A stretch of 64,000 nucleotides of DNA. Source: Chitinophaga alhagiae (lineage in GTDB: Bacteria; Bacteroidota; Bacteroidia; Chitinophagales; Chitinophagaceae). The position numbers and the translations under genes are program-made. Every line of letters starts with the position of its first letter. The stretch's first letter is position 1. The notes beneath the pieces were generated by a model. That model was given only the letters and a program-made list of their open reading frames with translations, was not told where the DNA came from and made no database searches. Positions 15,254-23,670 of the stretch are shown here, one piece after another. The stretch lies in assembly GCF_003568665.1 (NCBI RefSeq), contig NZ_QXMH01000001.1, positions 1,736,001 through 1,800,000 of the forward strand, given 5' to 3'.

Positions 15254-16222
15254 TTAGTGATCTTTAAATATTGAATCGTTATCGGTTTCTGCCGCCTGTT
15301 CTTCATCTCCCGGCTCAGGCGGCAATGCAAAGGCCTGGCCGGCGGCGCGGGCTTTTTTATACAGCTGCCAGATCAGCAGGCCGGCCACCAGCGCGCTGAA
15401 CAGGCCGTACATGGCCGGAACATGCTCATCTTTCATAGCGTCGTAGCTGATCATCTTGGCCTGGTACAGATACACTAACACCACCTGCAGGCCGTTGTTC
15501 AAAAAGTGGCCGGCAATAGCCAGCCAGAGGTTGCCGGTTACCAGGTAGATGGCGCCCATGAGAAAGCCCAGCAGCAGGCGGGGCATAAAACCCAGGAACT
15601 GCATGTGGATGGCACTGAAAATAATGGCGGCAATAATGGCGGCGGCCCAACCATTTTTGACCCAGGCTGTTAATATTCTCTGCAATACCCCGCGGAAAAA
15701 AACTTCTTCGGCAATGGCAGGCAGCAGGGCCAGCAGCAGCAGGTTAAACAGCATGGTGCCAATATCCGGCATATTAAGCAGCAGCTTGGTCTGTTTGGTG
15801 GCCAGCTCCTCCAGGTCCCGGAGAGACTGTGATACCGGCCAGGTGCTGTTCCACTCGCCCAGTACGTTTACCAGCGGCAGGGCGCAGAATACCACCAGCA
15901 GCGCCAACAGCAGTTGCAGGGTGCGGGGGCGTTGCGCCAGGCCCATGTATACTGCCGGCCGCGGGTGCGCCAGGTAGGCAAATATCAGGCCCGGCACCAG
16001 GAAGCTGACCAGGGTATAGAGGAACTGCACTATTTTGAGGCCGCGTACAAAGGCCGGGTCTCCCCACACCTTGGTGTCTTCCATCTGCCCAATCGTATAG
16101 CCGCCGCTGATAGCCGGGAAAAAGCCGGCCAGGAACAGGGAGTACAAAAGCATGAAAGCGAACCATAACCCTAAAAACGTGATCAGCTGCAGAAAAGGAG
16201 AGTATTGCCGTAAGTAACCCAT
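15254..16222 (-). CDS. CPBP-family intramembrane metalloprotease
   Basis: A 322-residue membrane protein with about eight transmembrane helices. The CAAX-protease/bacteriocin-processing (CPBP) motifs are present: EEVFFRGVLQ, a second motif with SAIHMQFLGF, and a third with AIAGHFLNN. These carry the Glu, His and Asn residues expected at the intramembrane active site. It is the first gene of the minus-strand cluster CPBP - DUF2007 - cdsA - psd and is divergent from dusB. Substrates of such bacterial proteases are mostly unknown. The C-terminal tail is acidic (EPGDEEQAAETDND). Confidence 0.85.
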   Translation of the reverse strand: MGYLRQYSPFLQLITFLGLWFAFMLLYSLFLAGFFPAISGGYTIGQMEDTKVWGDPAFVRGLKIVQFLYTLVSFLVPGLIFAYLAHPRPAVYMGLAQRPRTLQLLLALLVVFCALPLVNVLGEWNSTWPVSQSLRDLEELATKQTKLLLNMPDIGTMLFNLLLLALLPAIAEEVFFRGVLQRILTAWVKNGWAAAIIAAIIFSAIHMQFLGFMPRLLLGFLMGAIYLVTGNLWLAIAGHFLNNGLQVVLVYLYQAKMISYDAMKDEHVPAMYGLFSALVAGLLIWQLYKKARAAGQAFALPPEPGDEEQAAETDNDSIFKDH

Positions 16223-16236
16223 AAATATTGCTGTGG

Positions 16237-16244
16237 TAATTTTG
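16237..16244 (+). promoter_or_regulatory. Candidate -7 element for dusB
   Basis: TAATTTTG fits TAnnTTTG; 58 bases to the dusB ATG. No clear -33 element. Confidence 0.3.
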
Positions 16245-16302
16245 CGTAAATTTACACTGTGTTTGCCAGTTAACCGAGGCGTGACTTTTTTTCAATGATA
16301 AT

Positions 16303-17352
16303 ATGGTAAAAATAGGAGATATAGAACTGGGTGAGTTCCCTTTATTGCTGGCTCCCATGGAAGACGTAAGCGACCCGCCGTTCAGGGCGGTGTGCAAAGC
16401 GAACGGGGCCGACCTCATGTATTCGGAGTTCATTTCTTCCGAGGGTTTGATCAGGGATGCCATTAAAAGCCGGCAAAAGCTGGATATTTTCGATTACGAG
16501 CGCCCGGTGGGCATACAGATATTCGGGGGAGACGAGGAACCTATGGCCATGGCCGCACAGATCGTGGAGGTGGCCAACCCGGACCTGCTGGACATTAACT
16601 TTGGCTGCCCCGTAAAAAAGGTGACCTGCAAGGGCGCCGGGGCCGGCATTCTGAAAGACGTGCCTAAAATGGTACGCCTCACCGAGGCCGTAGTAAAGGC
16701 TACCCGCCTGCCCGTAACCGTAAAAACCCGGCTGGGCTGGGACGATGATACCAAAAACATAGAGGAAGTGGCCGAAAGGCTGCAGGACGTGGGCATCAAA
16801 GCCCTCACCGTCCACGGCCGCACCCGTACGCAGATGTACAAGGGGAATGCAGACTGGACGCTGATAGGCAAGGTAAAGAACAACCCCCGCATCCACATCC
16901 CCATTTTCGGGAACGGAGACATCTGCACCCCGGAACAGGCCAAAGCCGCCCGGGAAAAGTACGGGATAGACGGGGTAATGATCGGCCGCGCGGCCATTGG
17001 TTACCCCTGGATATTTAACGAGATCAGGCATTACCTGCGTACAGGCGCCCACCTGCCCCCGCCAACCGTGGCCGAGCGCGTAAAAGTGTGCAAACAGCAC
17101 CTGCGCCATTCCATCAGCTGGAAGGGAGACGTGGTAGGCATCCTGGAAATGCGGCGGCACTATACAAATTATCTGAAAGGCCTGCCCCACATCAAAGAAT
17201 TCCGTTCACAATTAGTAACTTGCAATACGGCGGTGGCGGTAGAAGAAGTGCTGGATGCCGTTGCTCTGCAGTACAAAGATCATATATTCGAAAGGACAAT
17301 GGCCCCGATGGCTGAAACAGATATGGTAGCGGCGTGTGGTTTTCCGGATTAA
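16303..17352 (+). CDS. dusB: tRNA-dihydrouridine synthase DusB
   Basis: A 349-residue FMN-dependent TIM-barrel enzyme with family motifs in order: LLAPMEDVSDPPFR, DINFGCPVKKV (GCP loop), VKTRLGWDD, LTVHGRTR, IFGNGDI and DGVMIGRAAIG, then a helical RNA-binding C-terminal domain. DusB reduces specific uridines in the tRNA D-loop to dihydrouridine. It is divergent from the CPBP/cdsA cluster and 32 bases upstream of the NUMOD4 gene. In many bacteria dusB sits next to fis; there is no fis here. Intact. Confidence 0.88.
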   Translation: MVKIGDIELGEFPLLLAPMEDVSDPPFRAVCKANGADLMYSEFISSEGLIRDAIKSRQKLDIFDYERPVGIQIFGGDEEPMAMAAQIVEVANPDLLDINFGCPVKKVTCKGAGAGILKDVPKMVRLTEAVVKATRLPVTVKTRLGWDDDTKNIEEVAERLQDVGIKALTVHGRTRTQMYKGNADWTLIGKVKNNPRIHIPIFGNGDICTPEQAKAAREKYGIDGVMIGRAAIGYPWIFNEIRHYLRTGAHLPPPTVAERVKVCKQHLRHSISWKGDVVGILEMRRHYTNYLKGLPHIKEFRSQLVTCNTAVAVEEVLDAVALQYKDHIFERTMAPMAETDMVAACGFPD

Positions 17353-17384
17353 TCCCAATTGAATCACAAAAAAATTACTTCACA

Positions 17385-17954
17385 ATGGCCACGATCAAAA
17401 ATCTGAAAAATGAAGTCTGGAAAGACTTGCAGATTAAAAACAAATCTGCCCTGCGTAAAAAATACGCGGTGTCCAATATGGGAAGAGTGATCAGTTACCA
17501 CGAAAGCATTGAAGACGGGAAATTGTTGAACGGGTCTACCGTAGAAGGTTATACGGTGCTGAACATCAAACCCGCGGATACTTACCAGTCTCTCTACCTG
17601 CACCGCGAAGTGGCCCGCCTGTTCCTCCAGAAAACCAGCCGCAGCCAGAAGTATGTGATCCACCTCGACTTTGACAAAAAGAACAATAAAGCCTCCAACC
17701 TCCGCTGGGCCACCAAGGAGGAAATGGAAAAGCACCAGCAGAAGAGCCCGGCAAAAATTGCTTACAAGGAGCTGCAGCGCCACCGCCAAACCGGTCTGAA
17801 GCTGAACGTGGGCAAGGTTAAAAGCATCAAGCGGCTGCTGAACAAACCCGGCAAAAAGACCATGAAGCAGATTGCCGAGCAGTTCTCCATCAGCGAAATG
17901 CAGCTCTATCGCATCAAAAGCGGCGAAAACTGGAGCCATGTAACACTGGATTAA
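17385..17954 (+). CDS. NUMOD4 / HNH-endonuclease-like protein, 189 aa
   Basis: The N-terminal part (about residues 8-45, EVWKDLQIKNKSALRKKYAV followed by SNMGRV) is a NUMOD4 motif, a DNA-binding element of homing endonucleases. An HNH-like segment follows (about 75-115: LHREVARLFL ... YVIHLDFDKKNNKASNLRWAT), and the C-terminal part (about 130-185) looks like a helix-turn-helix (TMKQIAEQFSISEMQLYRIKSG). In the usual HNH consensus this segment is N-H-x-D-G; here it reads IHLDF, so the central His is kept and neighbours differ. It is free-standing, not inside an intron or gene, and conserved-looking. It could be a nuclease or a domesticated DNA-binding regulator. Start at ATG 17385, since the upstream GTG overlaps dusB. 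Confidence 0.7.
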   Translation: MATIKNLKNEVWKDLQIKNKSALRKKYAVSNMGRVISYHESIEDGKLLNGSTVEGYTVLNIKPADTYQSLYLHREVARLFLQKTSRSQKYVIHLDFDKKNNKASNLRWATKEEMEKHQQKSPAKIAYKELQRHRQTGLKLNVGKVKSIKRLLNKPGKKTMKQIAEQFSISEMQLYRIKSGENWSHVTLD

Positions 17955-17995
17955 TGCCTGAGTCATCAGGAATGATCATAAATGATGTTGTCTGA

Positions 17996-18030
17996 CGATG
18001 GTTCCCGGAAATGGGGACCATCGGCTTTTA
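17996..18030 (+). terminator. Terminator after the NUMOD4 gene
   Basis: CGATGGTTCCC (17996-18006) pairs with GGGGACCATCG (18013-18023), 11 bp with one G-T pair, followed by GCTTTTAAAG; the T run is short. Confidence 0.5.
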
Positions 18031-18091
18031 AAGCCCCTCCCTTGCACGCCTCCCCGTTTTGTCATACCTTACCCTTTTAAAATGATAGACT

Positions 18092-18892
18092 ATGTCCGGT
18101 AAAAAGATAGCCATTATTGGCGGTGGGAACCTGGGTGCGGCCATTGCACAGGGTTTACTGAAGAGCGGCTTTTCCAAGGCGGCAGATATTACTATTACCA
18201 AGCGCAACATAGCCACCCTGGCGGGTTTGGCCAGCGAAGGCGTACTGGTGGAAACAGACAATGCCAAAGCCATCAGCCAGGCAGACGTGGTGGTAGTGGC
18301 CCTCAAACCCTACAATGTAAAAGAAGTGCTGAGCGGGCTCCGCGCTTCCTTTGACGCGAAGAAACAAATGCTCATCAGCGTGGTAACCGGCGTGATGCTG
18401 GACGACCTGGAAAAGATCACACTGCCCGGCATGCCCATCTTCCGGGCCATGCCCAATACGGCCATTGCCATACAGGAATCCATTACCTGCGTTTGCGGGC
18501 GTAATGTAACAGAAGAGCAAACGGCCTTTGTAACAGACATGTTCAACCAACTGGGGGAAACAGTCAGCATAGACGAAAAACTGATGGACGCGGCCACCGT
18601 GTTGGGCGCCTGCGGCATTGCGTACGCCCTCCGCTTCATCCGCGCCAGCATACAGGGCGGTATTGAGATCGGCTTCGATGCCCGCACCGCTACCCGCATT
18701 GCCGCCCAGACAGTGAAAGGCGCGGCTGAACTGCTGATCCGCGAAAACCGCCACCCCGAAGAGGAAATAGACAAGGTTACAACTCCCAAAGGCTGCACCA
18801 TAGCGGGCCTCAACGAGATGGAGCACCAGGGCTTCAGTTCCTCCCTGATCAAAGGTATTACCGTGTCTTACAACCGGATAGCGAAGGATTAA
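18092..18892 (+). CDS. proC: Pyrroline-5-carboxylate reductase
   Basis: A 266-residue protein with the N-terminal Rossmann motif IGGGNLGAAIAQGLL, the conserved FRAMPNTAIAIQESIT segment, and the C-terminal P5CR signature VTTPKGCTIAGLNEME. ProC reduces pyrroline-5-carboxylate to proline with NADPH, the last step of proline synthesis, in the cytoplasm. It stands alone between a terminator and the toxin-antitoxin operon; proA and proB are not in the window. Length is typical for the family (about 270). Confidence 0.92.
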   Translation: MSGKKIAIIGGGNLGAAIAQGLLKSGFSKAADITITKRNIATLAGLASEGVLVETDNAKAISQADVVVVALKPYNVKEVLSGLRASFDAKKQMLISVVTGVMLDDLEKITLPGMPIFRAMPNTAIAIQESITCVCGRNVTEEQTAFVTDMFNQLGETVSIDEKLMDAATVLGACGIAYALRFIRASIQGGIEIGFDARTATRIAAQTVKGAAELLIRENRHPEEEIDKVTTPKGCTIAGLNEMEHQGFSSSLIKGITVSYNRIAKD

Positions 18893-18926
18893 TTTTGCTA
18901 ACCGTTTGTTAATGAGTGGCTATAAA

Positions 18927-18983
18927 TCACTTTGAAAGTGAAATTTACGATAATTTGGTGTTCATATTCACACTGAAAGTGAA
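18927..18983 (+). promoter_or_regulatory. Two palindromic operator candidates in the toxin-antitoxin promoter
   Basis: Box 1, TCACTTTGAAAGTGA (18927-18941), is a perfect palindrome around one central base. Box 2, TTCACACTGAAAGTGAA (18967-18983), has perfect outer arms TTCAC/GTGAA. Both contain TGAAAGTGAA exactly 41 bases apart, close to four helical turns, so two dimers would sit on the same face of the DNA. A near-consensus -7 word (TAATTTGG, 18951-18958) lies between them and the toxin ATG is 12 bases after box 2. This is the expected arrangement for an autoregulated toxin-antitoxin operon. Confidence 0.65.
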
Positions 18984-18995
18984 TAAAAGAACATC

Positions 18996-19352
18996 ATGGA
19001 GAAACTTTATATCGAAAATTACCTGAAAGCGCTGCACCATAAGATCAAAGTTGGAGGTATTATCAAATACGTGGATGACGAAAAGAAGAACTCGATGGCG
19101 CTCCTGGTAATGGAACTTCCTTTAGGAGAACGTAAAAAAGTGATAGAAGAGCTGCGGGTGGAGGATTATATCGGCGGGCCCATAGAAAATAAAGGAAGTG
19201 CGGATGCTCCTGTAGTATGGGTATTTGGAAAGATGATAAGGGAATACGAAGTATGTATCAAAATATCTATTGGCGAAAAAAACGACAGCCCGATCTGCAT
19301 TTCCTTCCACCCAGCGAAGGAACCGATGGTATACCCATTTAAACACCAATAA
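18996..19352 (+). CDS. Putative type II toxin, MqsR-like, 118 aa
   Basis: A small protein placed 8 bases before an antitoxin-like gene. Its segments run in the order seen in MqsR-type RNases: a helical start, KKVIEELRVEDYIGGPIE (compare the ILGLSESDFYKSM region of MqsR), VWVFGKMI, EVCIKISIG and a final ICISFHPA strand (compare VYLKITV ... LIVSF). MqsR is a ribosome-independent mRNA interferase of the RelE fold. The Tyr of the MqsR VYLKI strand is Cys here. Resemblance is weak and judged by eye, but the size, gene order and partner all fit a toxin. An unrelated toxin of another fold paired with the same antitoxin domain is the alternative. Confidence 0.6.
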   Translation: MEKLYIENYLKALHHKIKVGGIIKYVDDEKKNSMALLVMELPLGERKKVIEELRVEDYIGGPIENKGSADAPVVWVFGKMIREYEVCIKISIGEKNDSPICISFHPAKEPMVYPFKHQ

Positions 19353-19360
19353 GTGCTGAT

Positions 19361-20323
19361 ATGATACCGGGACAATTAGCGAATGCTACATTACACAAGG
19401 AAAGGGATACTCTTGACTTCCGGAAGGAATCTTTCGAGATAGTTTATCATTATTACACTGATAATACTACGGGTCAAAGGTTTACCGTTGACGAGATCGA
19501 CCACCTGAACCTTACCCAGGTATACAATCAATACCGCAGCAAGCACGGCATTCCCTTTGTAGACGAGATCAAAAGCATCAGGGAGCAATACGGCCTCAGC
19601 GCTTCCAAGATGAGTGATGTACTGGGCCTGGGCACCAATGTGTACCGCAACTATGAGCTTGGCGAAATTCCCAGCCCTTCCGTAGGGCGCCTCATACAGC
19701 TGGCCAAAAACCCGGAAAAGTTCATGGACCTGCTGGAGCTGAGCAAAAATGATCTTAGCGTAAATGAAGTAGATAAAATATACAAAAAGCTGGAAAGCAA
19801 GCTGAATACCCGTAACGACGATGAGGAGCTGATCAAGAAACGGGTACCGGGCGAGCAGGGGCCCAGTTCCCTCAACGGCTACAGGCAGGCAGACATAGAA
19901 CGGATAGGGCAAATGGCCAGCTTCTTTTCCATTGAGATGAAACCCAATAAAACCAAGCTGGACAAGCTTTTTTTTCTGGCAGACTTCATTCATTACAGCC
20001 GCAGCGGCTTCGGGGTCAGCGGTTTTGCCTACGAGTCTGTTTGCCGGCATCCTTCTCCCAAATACGCCGGTTATATTTACGATTGCCTGTTCAGCAAATC
20101 TTATATAGACGTAACCATTATAGATGCAGGCGCGGTAGAAGTAGAACAGTATATCTCCCACCTGCCCAAACCTGCTGAGGAAAAATTTGAGGCGTCAGAG
20201 TTCAGGGCCATGCAGGATGCGCTCTCCTTTTCCGCCAGGTTCAATACAGATAAGTTTGACGGCGGCCGCCACAAAAGCGCTATTGACTATACCAGCGCGT
20301 TTTACATAGACTTCAATACCTGA
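19361..20323 (+). CDS. Antitoxin with MqsA-like HTH and SocA/Panacea (DUF4065) domain
   Basis: A 320-residue protein in two parts. The N-terminal half (about 20-130) matches MqsA/YgiT-type antitoxins: RKESFEIVYHYYTDNTTGQ, then an HTH with IREQYGLSASKMSDVLGLG and VYRNYELGEIPSPS. The C-terminal half (about 170-320) has the DUF4065/SocA pattern (KLDKLFFLADFIHYSRSG ... FDGGRHKSAIDYTS), now called Panacea, a domain that neutralises many unrelated toxins. It should bind the toxin encoded just upstream and repress the operon through the two palindromes. The zinc-binding Cys of E. coli MqsA are not present. Start at ATG 19361 leaves an 8-base gap to the toxin stop. Confidence 0.75.
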   Translation: MIPGQLANATLHKERDTLDFRKESFEIVYHYYTDNTTGQRFTVDEIDHLNLTQVYNQYRSKHGIPFVDEIKSIREQYGLSASKMSDVLGLGTNVYRNYELGEIPSPSVGRLIQLAKNPEKFMDLLELSKNDLSVNEVDKIYKKLESKLNTRNDDEELIKKRVPGEQGPSSLNGYRQADIERIGQMASFFSIEMKPNKTKLDKLFFLADFIHYSRSGFGVSGFAYESVCRHPSPKYAGYIYDCLFSKSYIDVTIIDAGAVEVEQYISHLPKPAEEKFEASEFRAMQDALSFSARFNTDKFDGGRHKSAIDYTSAFYIDFNT

Positions 20324-20361
20324 TAACCCTCTCCTCTCTATTTATATTAAGCAAAAATCAA

Positions 20362-20385
20362 GGCCGGGATAAGAATATCCCGGCC
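20362..20385. terminator. Bidirectional terminator between convergent genes
   Basis: GGCCGGGATA (20362-20371), loop AGAA, TATCCCGGCC (20376-20385): a perfect 10-bp stem. On the minus strand it is followed by TTGATTTTTGC, so it best serves the efflux operon; on the plus strand the T run is weak. Confidence 0.7.
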
Positions 20386-20449
20386 ATTTAGTTAAACCTA
20401 CAACTGTTACACTGTTTGTAACACTATTATCACTTATGCAAGTATTTTA

Positions 20450-23400
20450 TCAGTTCATCATGGAAGCGGAAGACAGCTCCTGCACTTCCAGCTCCCGTTT
20501 GGTGGGCGCTACCATCCGCTGGCGGATATAACGTTTTTTGGATACCCTGCCCATGCCGAACTTCGCCATCAGCTTGTCTACCACCATGTATATTACCGGC
20601 ACCACTATCAGGGTGAGGAACATGGAGCTGATGAGGCCGCCCACAATTACCCAGGCCAGACCGTTTTTGGTAGATGCCACACCACCCGTGGCCAGTGCAA
20701 TGGGCAACATGCCTATCACCATGGCTATAGTGGTCATCAGGATGGGCCGCAAACGGGCACGGTTAGCGTGCAGCAGCGCATTGTAGGTGCTTTGCCCTTC
20801 TTCCTTCATCTGGTTGGTAAAGTCTACCAATATAATGGCGTTCTTGGCCACCAGGCCTATCAGCATGATCATACCGAGTATGGTAAAGATGTTCAGGGTA
20901 TTGTTGGTCAGCGCCAGCGCCAGCAGGGCGCCGATGATAGACAGCGGGATGGAGAACATCACCACGAACGGGTAAATATAGTTATCGTACAAGGCCACCA
21001 TAATGAGGTATACCATCACAATGGAGATCAGCAACGCCACACCCAGCGTGGAGAAAGAGTCTCCCTGGTTTTCCGCGTCACCGCCAAATACGTAAGATAT
21101 GCCGGCGGGTTTCTGCAGCTTGGCCACCTTGGCGCCGAACTCCTGCGTAACCGTGCCGGAGGGGCGGCCCATTACCTGGGACTGTACGGATACGGACGTG
21201 TTCTTGTCACGGCGCTCCAGCCGGCTGGGGCCTGAGCCTTCCGTAACAGTGGCAAACTGGGACAGTTTGATCAGCTCGCCCTTGTCGTTCTTGAAGTCGA
21301 TATTGGATACGTCCTGTATGTTTTTCCGGTTGAAGTCGTCAAACCGGATATTGATATCGTATTCATACTCACCCTGGCGGAATTTCACCTTGGAATCATC
21401 TGCCGTACCGCTGAAGGCGGTTTGCATGGTACCGCCCACATTGTCTAGCGTGAGGCCCAGGGAAGACATTTTATCCCTGTCTACCTGCACGTTGATCTCG
21501 GGGTTACCTTCTTCCACAGACAGTTTCACCTCACTGGAGCCTTCAATGGTCTGCAGTTCCGCCATGGCTTTTTTGGCAAAGCCCATTACGCTGTCAAGGT
21601 CAGCGCCCATTACCACCAGCTCTACCGGTGCGCGCTCTGCGGTACCCAGTATGCTCACGGGGGTGGTTTTCACTTTTACGCCGGGCATCTGCTCTTTCAG
21701 TTCTTTCTTCACCTTGGCCGCAAAAATGTCTGCCGCCTCACGCAGGTGCTGATCTACCAGCATCACGGTGATCTCTGATTTATAGGCGGTAGACTGGGAG
21801 GTACCAAAACCGTCTTCAGAGGTCTGGCCTACGGTGGTTACCAGTGAGGTCACTTCCTGCTTTTTGTCCATCAGCTGTTCCACCTTGCGCGTAGCCTGGT
21901 TGGTTTGCTCCAGGGAGGCGTCTTTCGGCATTTCCAGCAAAATGATGAACTGGCCGCGGTCACCTTTGGGAATGAACTCCCCGCCAATGTAACCCCTGCC
22001 CACCAGCTGGAAAGAAGCGATCAGCAGTACCAGGGAACCTACAATGGTAATGGTTTTATGTGCCAGCGCCCATTTCAGGGTGTTGGTCATCCATTCGGTA
22101 AATTTGTCCAATTGCCTTTCAAACCAGAGAATGAATTTCTGGAAGAAGTTCTTGCCCGTCAGGTGTGTGAGCTTGCCGAAGCGGGAAGCCAGCAAAGGCA
22201 CAATGGTAAAGGAGGTGAGCAAGCTGAGCATGGTAGAGATCATCACCACCACGCAGAACTCCCGGAGAATTTTACTTACCAGTTCGTTCGTGAGCGAGAT
22301 AGGCAGGAACACTACTACAATTACGAGGGTAATGGAGGTAACGGTGAAACCTATTTCCTTCACCCCGTCAAACGCCGCACGCACCTTGTTTTTCCCCATT
22401 TCCATATGGCGGTAGATGTTTTCCAGCACCACAATGGCGTCATCCACCAAGATGCCTACCACCAGTGAAAGGCCCAGCAAACTCATGAGGTTCAGCGAGA
22501 AGCCGAACAACTTCATGCCTATGAAAGTGGCAATCAGGGATGCCGGGATGGAGATCATAACGAAAATGGCGTTCCTGATACTGTGCAGGAACAACATCAT
22601 TACCGCGGCCACCAACAGTACGGCTATAATAAGGTCATGTATCACGGAGTCCGCAGACTCGAGGGTAAATACAGACGCGTCATTGGCTATTTTGATCTTC
22701 AGGTTGCTGGCGGCATATTCCTTTTCAATGCCTGCAATGGCCTTTTTCATCTGTTCACTTACTTCCACCGCGTTGGCGTCTGTCTGTTTCTGTACCTGCA
22801 GGGCAATGGCGTTCAGGCCGTCTACCCGCGCAATCCTTTCCGCGTCTTTCTGGTCGTCCTGCACATCCGCCACATCCTGCAATCTCACCTGCATACCATT
22901 GGGCATGGTGGTGAGCACCAGGCTGCGGAGCTGTTCCACGTTCTTGTATTTCCCCGCCAGGCGCACCAGTATCTGCTGGTCTACGGTTTTTACCTTACCG
23001 GTGGGGAAGTCCAGGTTGGCATTGGTTACCAGCTGGCGCACCTGCAAAATGGACAGTTTATATGCTTCCAGTTTCTTGGGATCTATATTGATCTTGATCT
23101 CCCTTTCCTGGCCGCCGATGAGCGAGATCTGCGCTACGCCGGGCAAACGGGAAAGCTGGGGTTGCAGCTTTTTGTCTACCAGGTCAAAGAACTGGCGGTC
23201 GTCCATTTTGGCCGTGGCGGAGAGGGTCATAATGGGCAGGTCATCAATGGAGAACTTGTTCAGGGAGGGCGGCTTGGCATCTCCCGGCAGGTCTGCCAGG
23301 ATAGCGTTCACCTTCCGCTGCGCGTCTTGCAGGCCAATGTCCACATTGGCATCGTTGTTCAGCTCTACTGTTACTACAGACAGGCTTTCAGACGATTTGG

Positions 23401-23644
23401 AGGTCAGTTTTTTGATCTTCTCCATGGAAGCCACCGCATCCTCGATCTTTTTGGTAACAGTGCTCTCCACCTCCTGGGGCGAAGCGCCGGGGTACACCGT
23501 AGCAATGGTTACTATCGGTGAAGAGAACTTGGGCAGCAGCTCATAGTTGAGGGCTTTGTAGCTGATGAAACCAAGCAAGGTCAGGATGGTGAACAGTACC
23601 ACCACCACCGTTGGCCTTTTTATAGAAATCTCTGTGATCTTCAT
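20450..23644 (-). CDS. RND efflux transporter, AcrB/MexB-type inner membrane pump
   Basis: A 1064-residue RND permease: an N-terminal transmembrane helix (ITEISIKRPTVVVV start), large periplasmic loop, helices 2-6, second loop and six C-terminal helices. The TM4 acidic pair for proton relay is present in LVVGILVDDAIVVLENIYRHME-like sequence (two adjacent Asp). It belongs to the HAE1 hydrophobe/amphiphile class rather than the heavy-metal class. With the adaptor and TolC genes upstream it should form a tripartite pump exporting drugs, dyes or detergents across both membranes. It is the last gene of a minus-strand operon headed by two TetR genes. Substrates cannot be predicted. Confidence 0.92.
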   Translation of the reverse strand: MKITEISIKRPTVVVVLFTILTLLGFISYKALNYELLPKFSSPIVTIATVYPGASPQEVESTVTKKIEDAVASMEKIKKLTSKSSESLSVVTVELNNDANVDIGLQDAQRKVNAILADLPGDAKPPSLNKFSIDDLPIMTLSATAKMDDRQFFDLVDKKLQPQLSRLPGVAQISLIGGQEREIKINIDPKKLEAYKLSILQVRQLVTNANLDFPTGKVKTVDQQILVRLAGKYKNVEQLRSLVLTTMPNGMQVRLQDVADVQDDQKDAERIARVDGLNAIALQVQKQTDANAVEVSEQMKKAIAGIEKEYAASNLKIKIANDASVFTLESADSVIHDLIIAVLLVAAVMMLFLHSIRNAIFVMISIPASLIATFIGMKLFGFSLNLMSLLGLSLVVGILVDDAIVVLENIYRHMEMGKNKVRAAFDGVKEIGFTVTSITLVIVVVFLPISLTNELVSKILREFCVVVMISTMLSLLTSFTIVPLLASRFGKLTHLTGKNFFQKFILWFERQLDKFTEWMTNTLKWALAHKTITIVGSLVLLIASFQLVGRGYIGGEFIPKGDRGQFIILLEMPKDASLEQTNQATRKVEQLMDKKQEVTSLVTTVGQTSEDGFGTSQSTAYKSEITVMLVDQHLREAADIFAAKVKKELKEQMPGVKVKTTPVSILGTAERAPVELVVMGADLDSVMGFAKKAMAELQTIEGSSEVKLSVEEGNPEINVQVDRDKMSSLGLTLDNVGGTMQTAFSGTADDSKVKFRQGEYEYDINIRFDDFNRKNIQDVSNIDFKNDKGELIKLSQFATVTEGSGPSRLERRDKNTSVSVQSQVMGRPSGTVTQEFGAKVAKLQKPAGISYVFGGDAENQGDSFSTLGVALLISIVMVYLIMVALYDNYIYPFVVMFSIPLSIIGALLALALTNNTLNIFTILGMIMLIGLVAKNAIILVDFTNQMKEEGQSTYNALLHANRARLRPILMTTIAMVIGMLPIALATGGVASTKNGLAWVIVGGLISSMFLTLIVVPVIYMVVDKLMAKFGMGRVSKKRYIRQRMVAPTKRELEVQELSSASMMN

Positions 23645-23670
23645 GATTCAATTAGTTTGTATAAGCAATC

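Noticed and set aside
17385..17954. NUMOD4/HNH gene as evidence for an intron or mobile element
   Set aside because: It is free-standing with normal flanks, and no split gene, repeat or transposase was seen.
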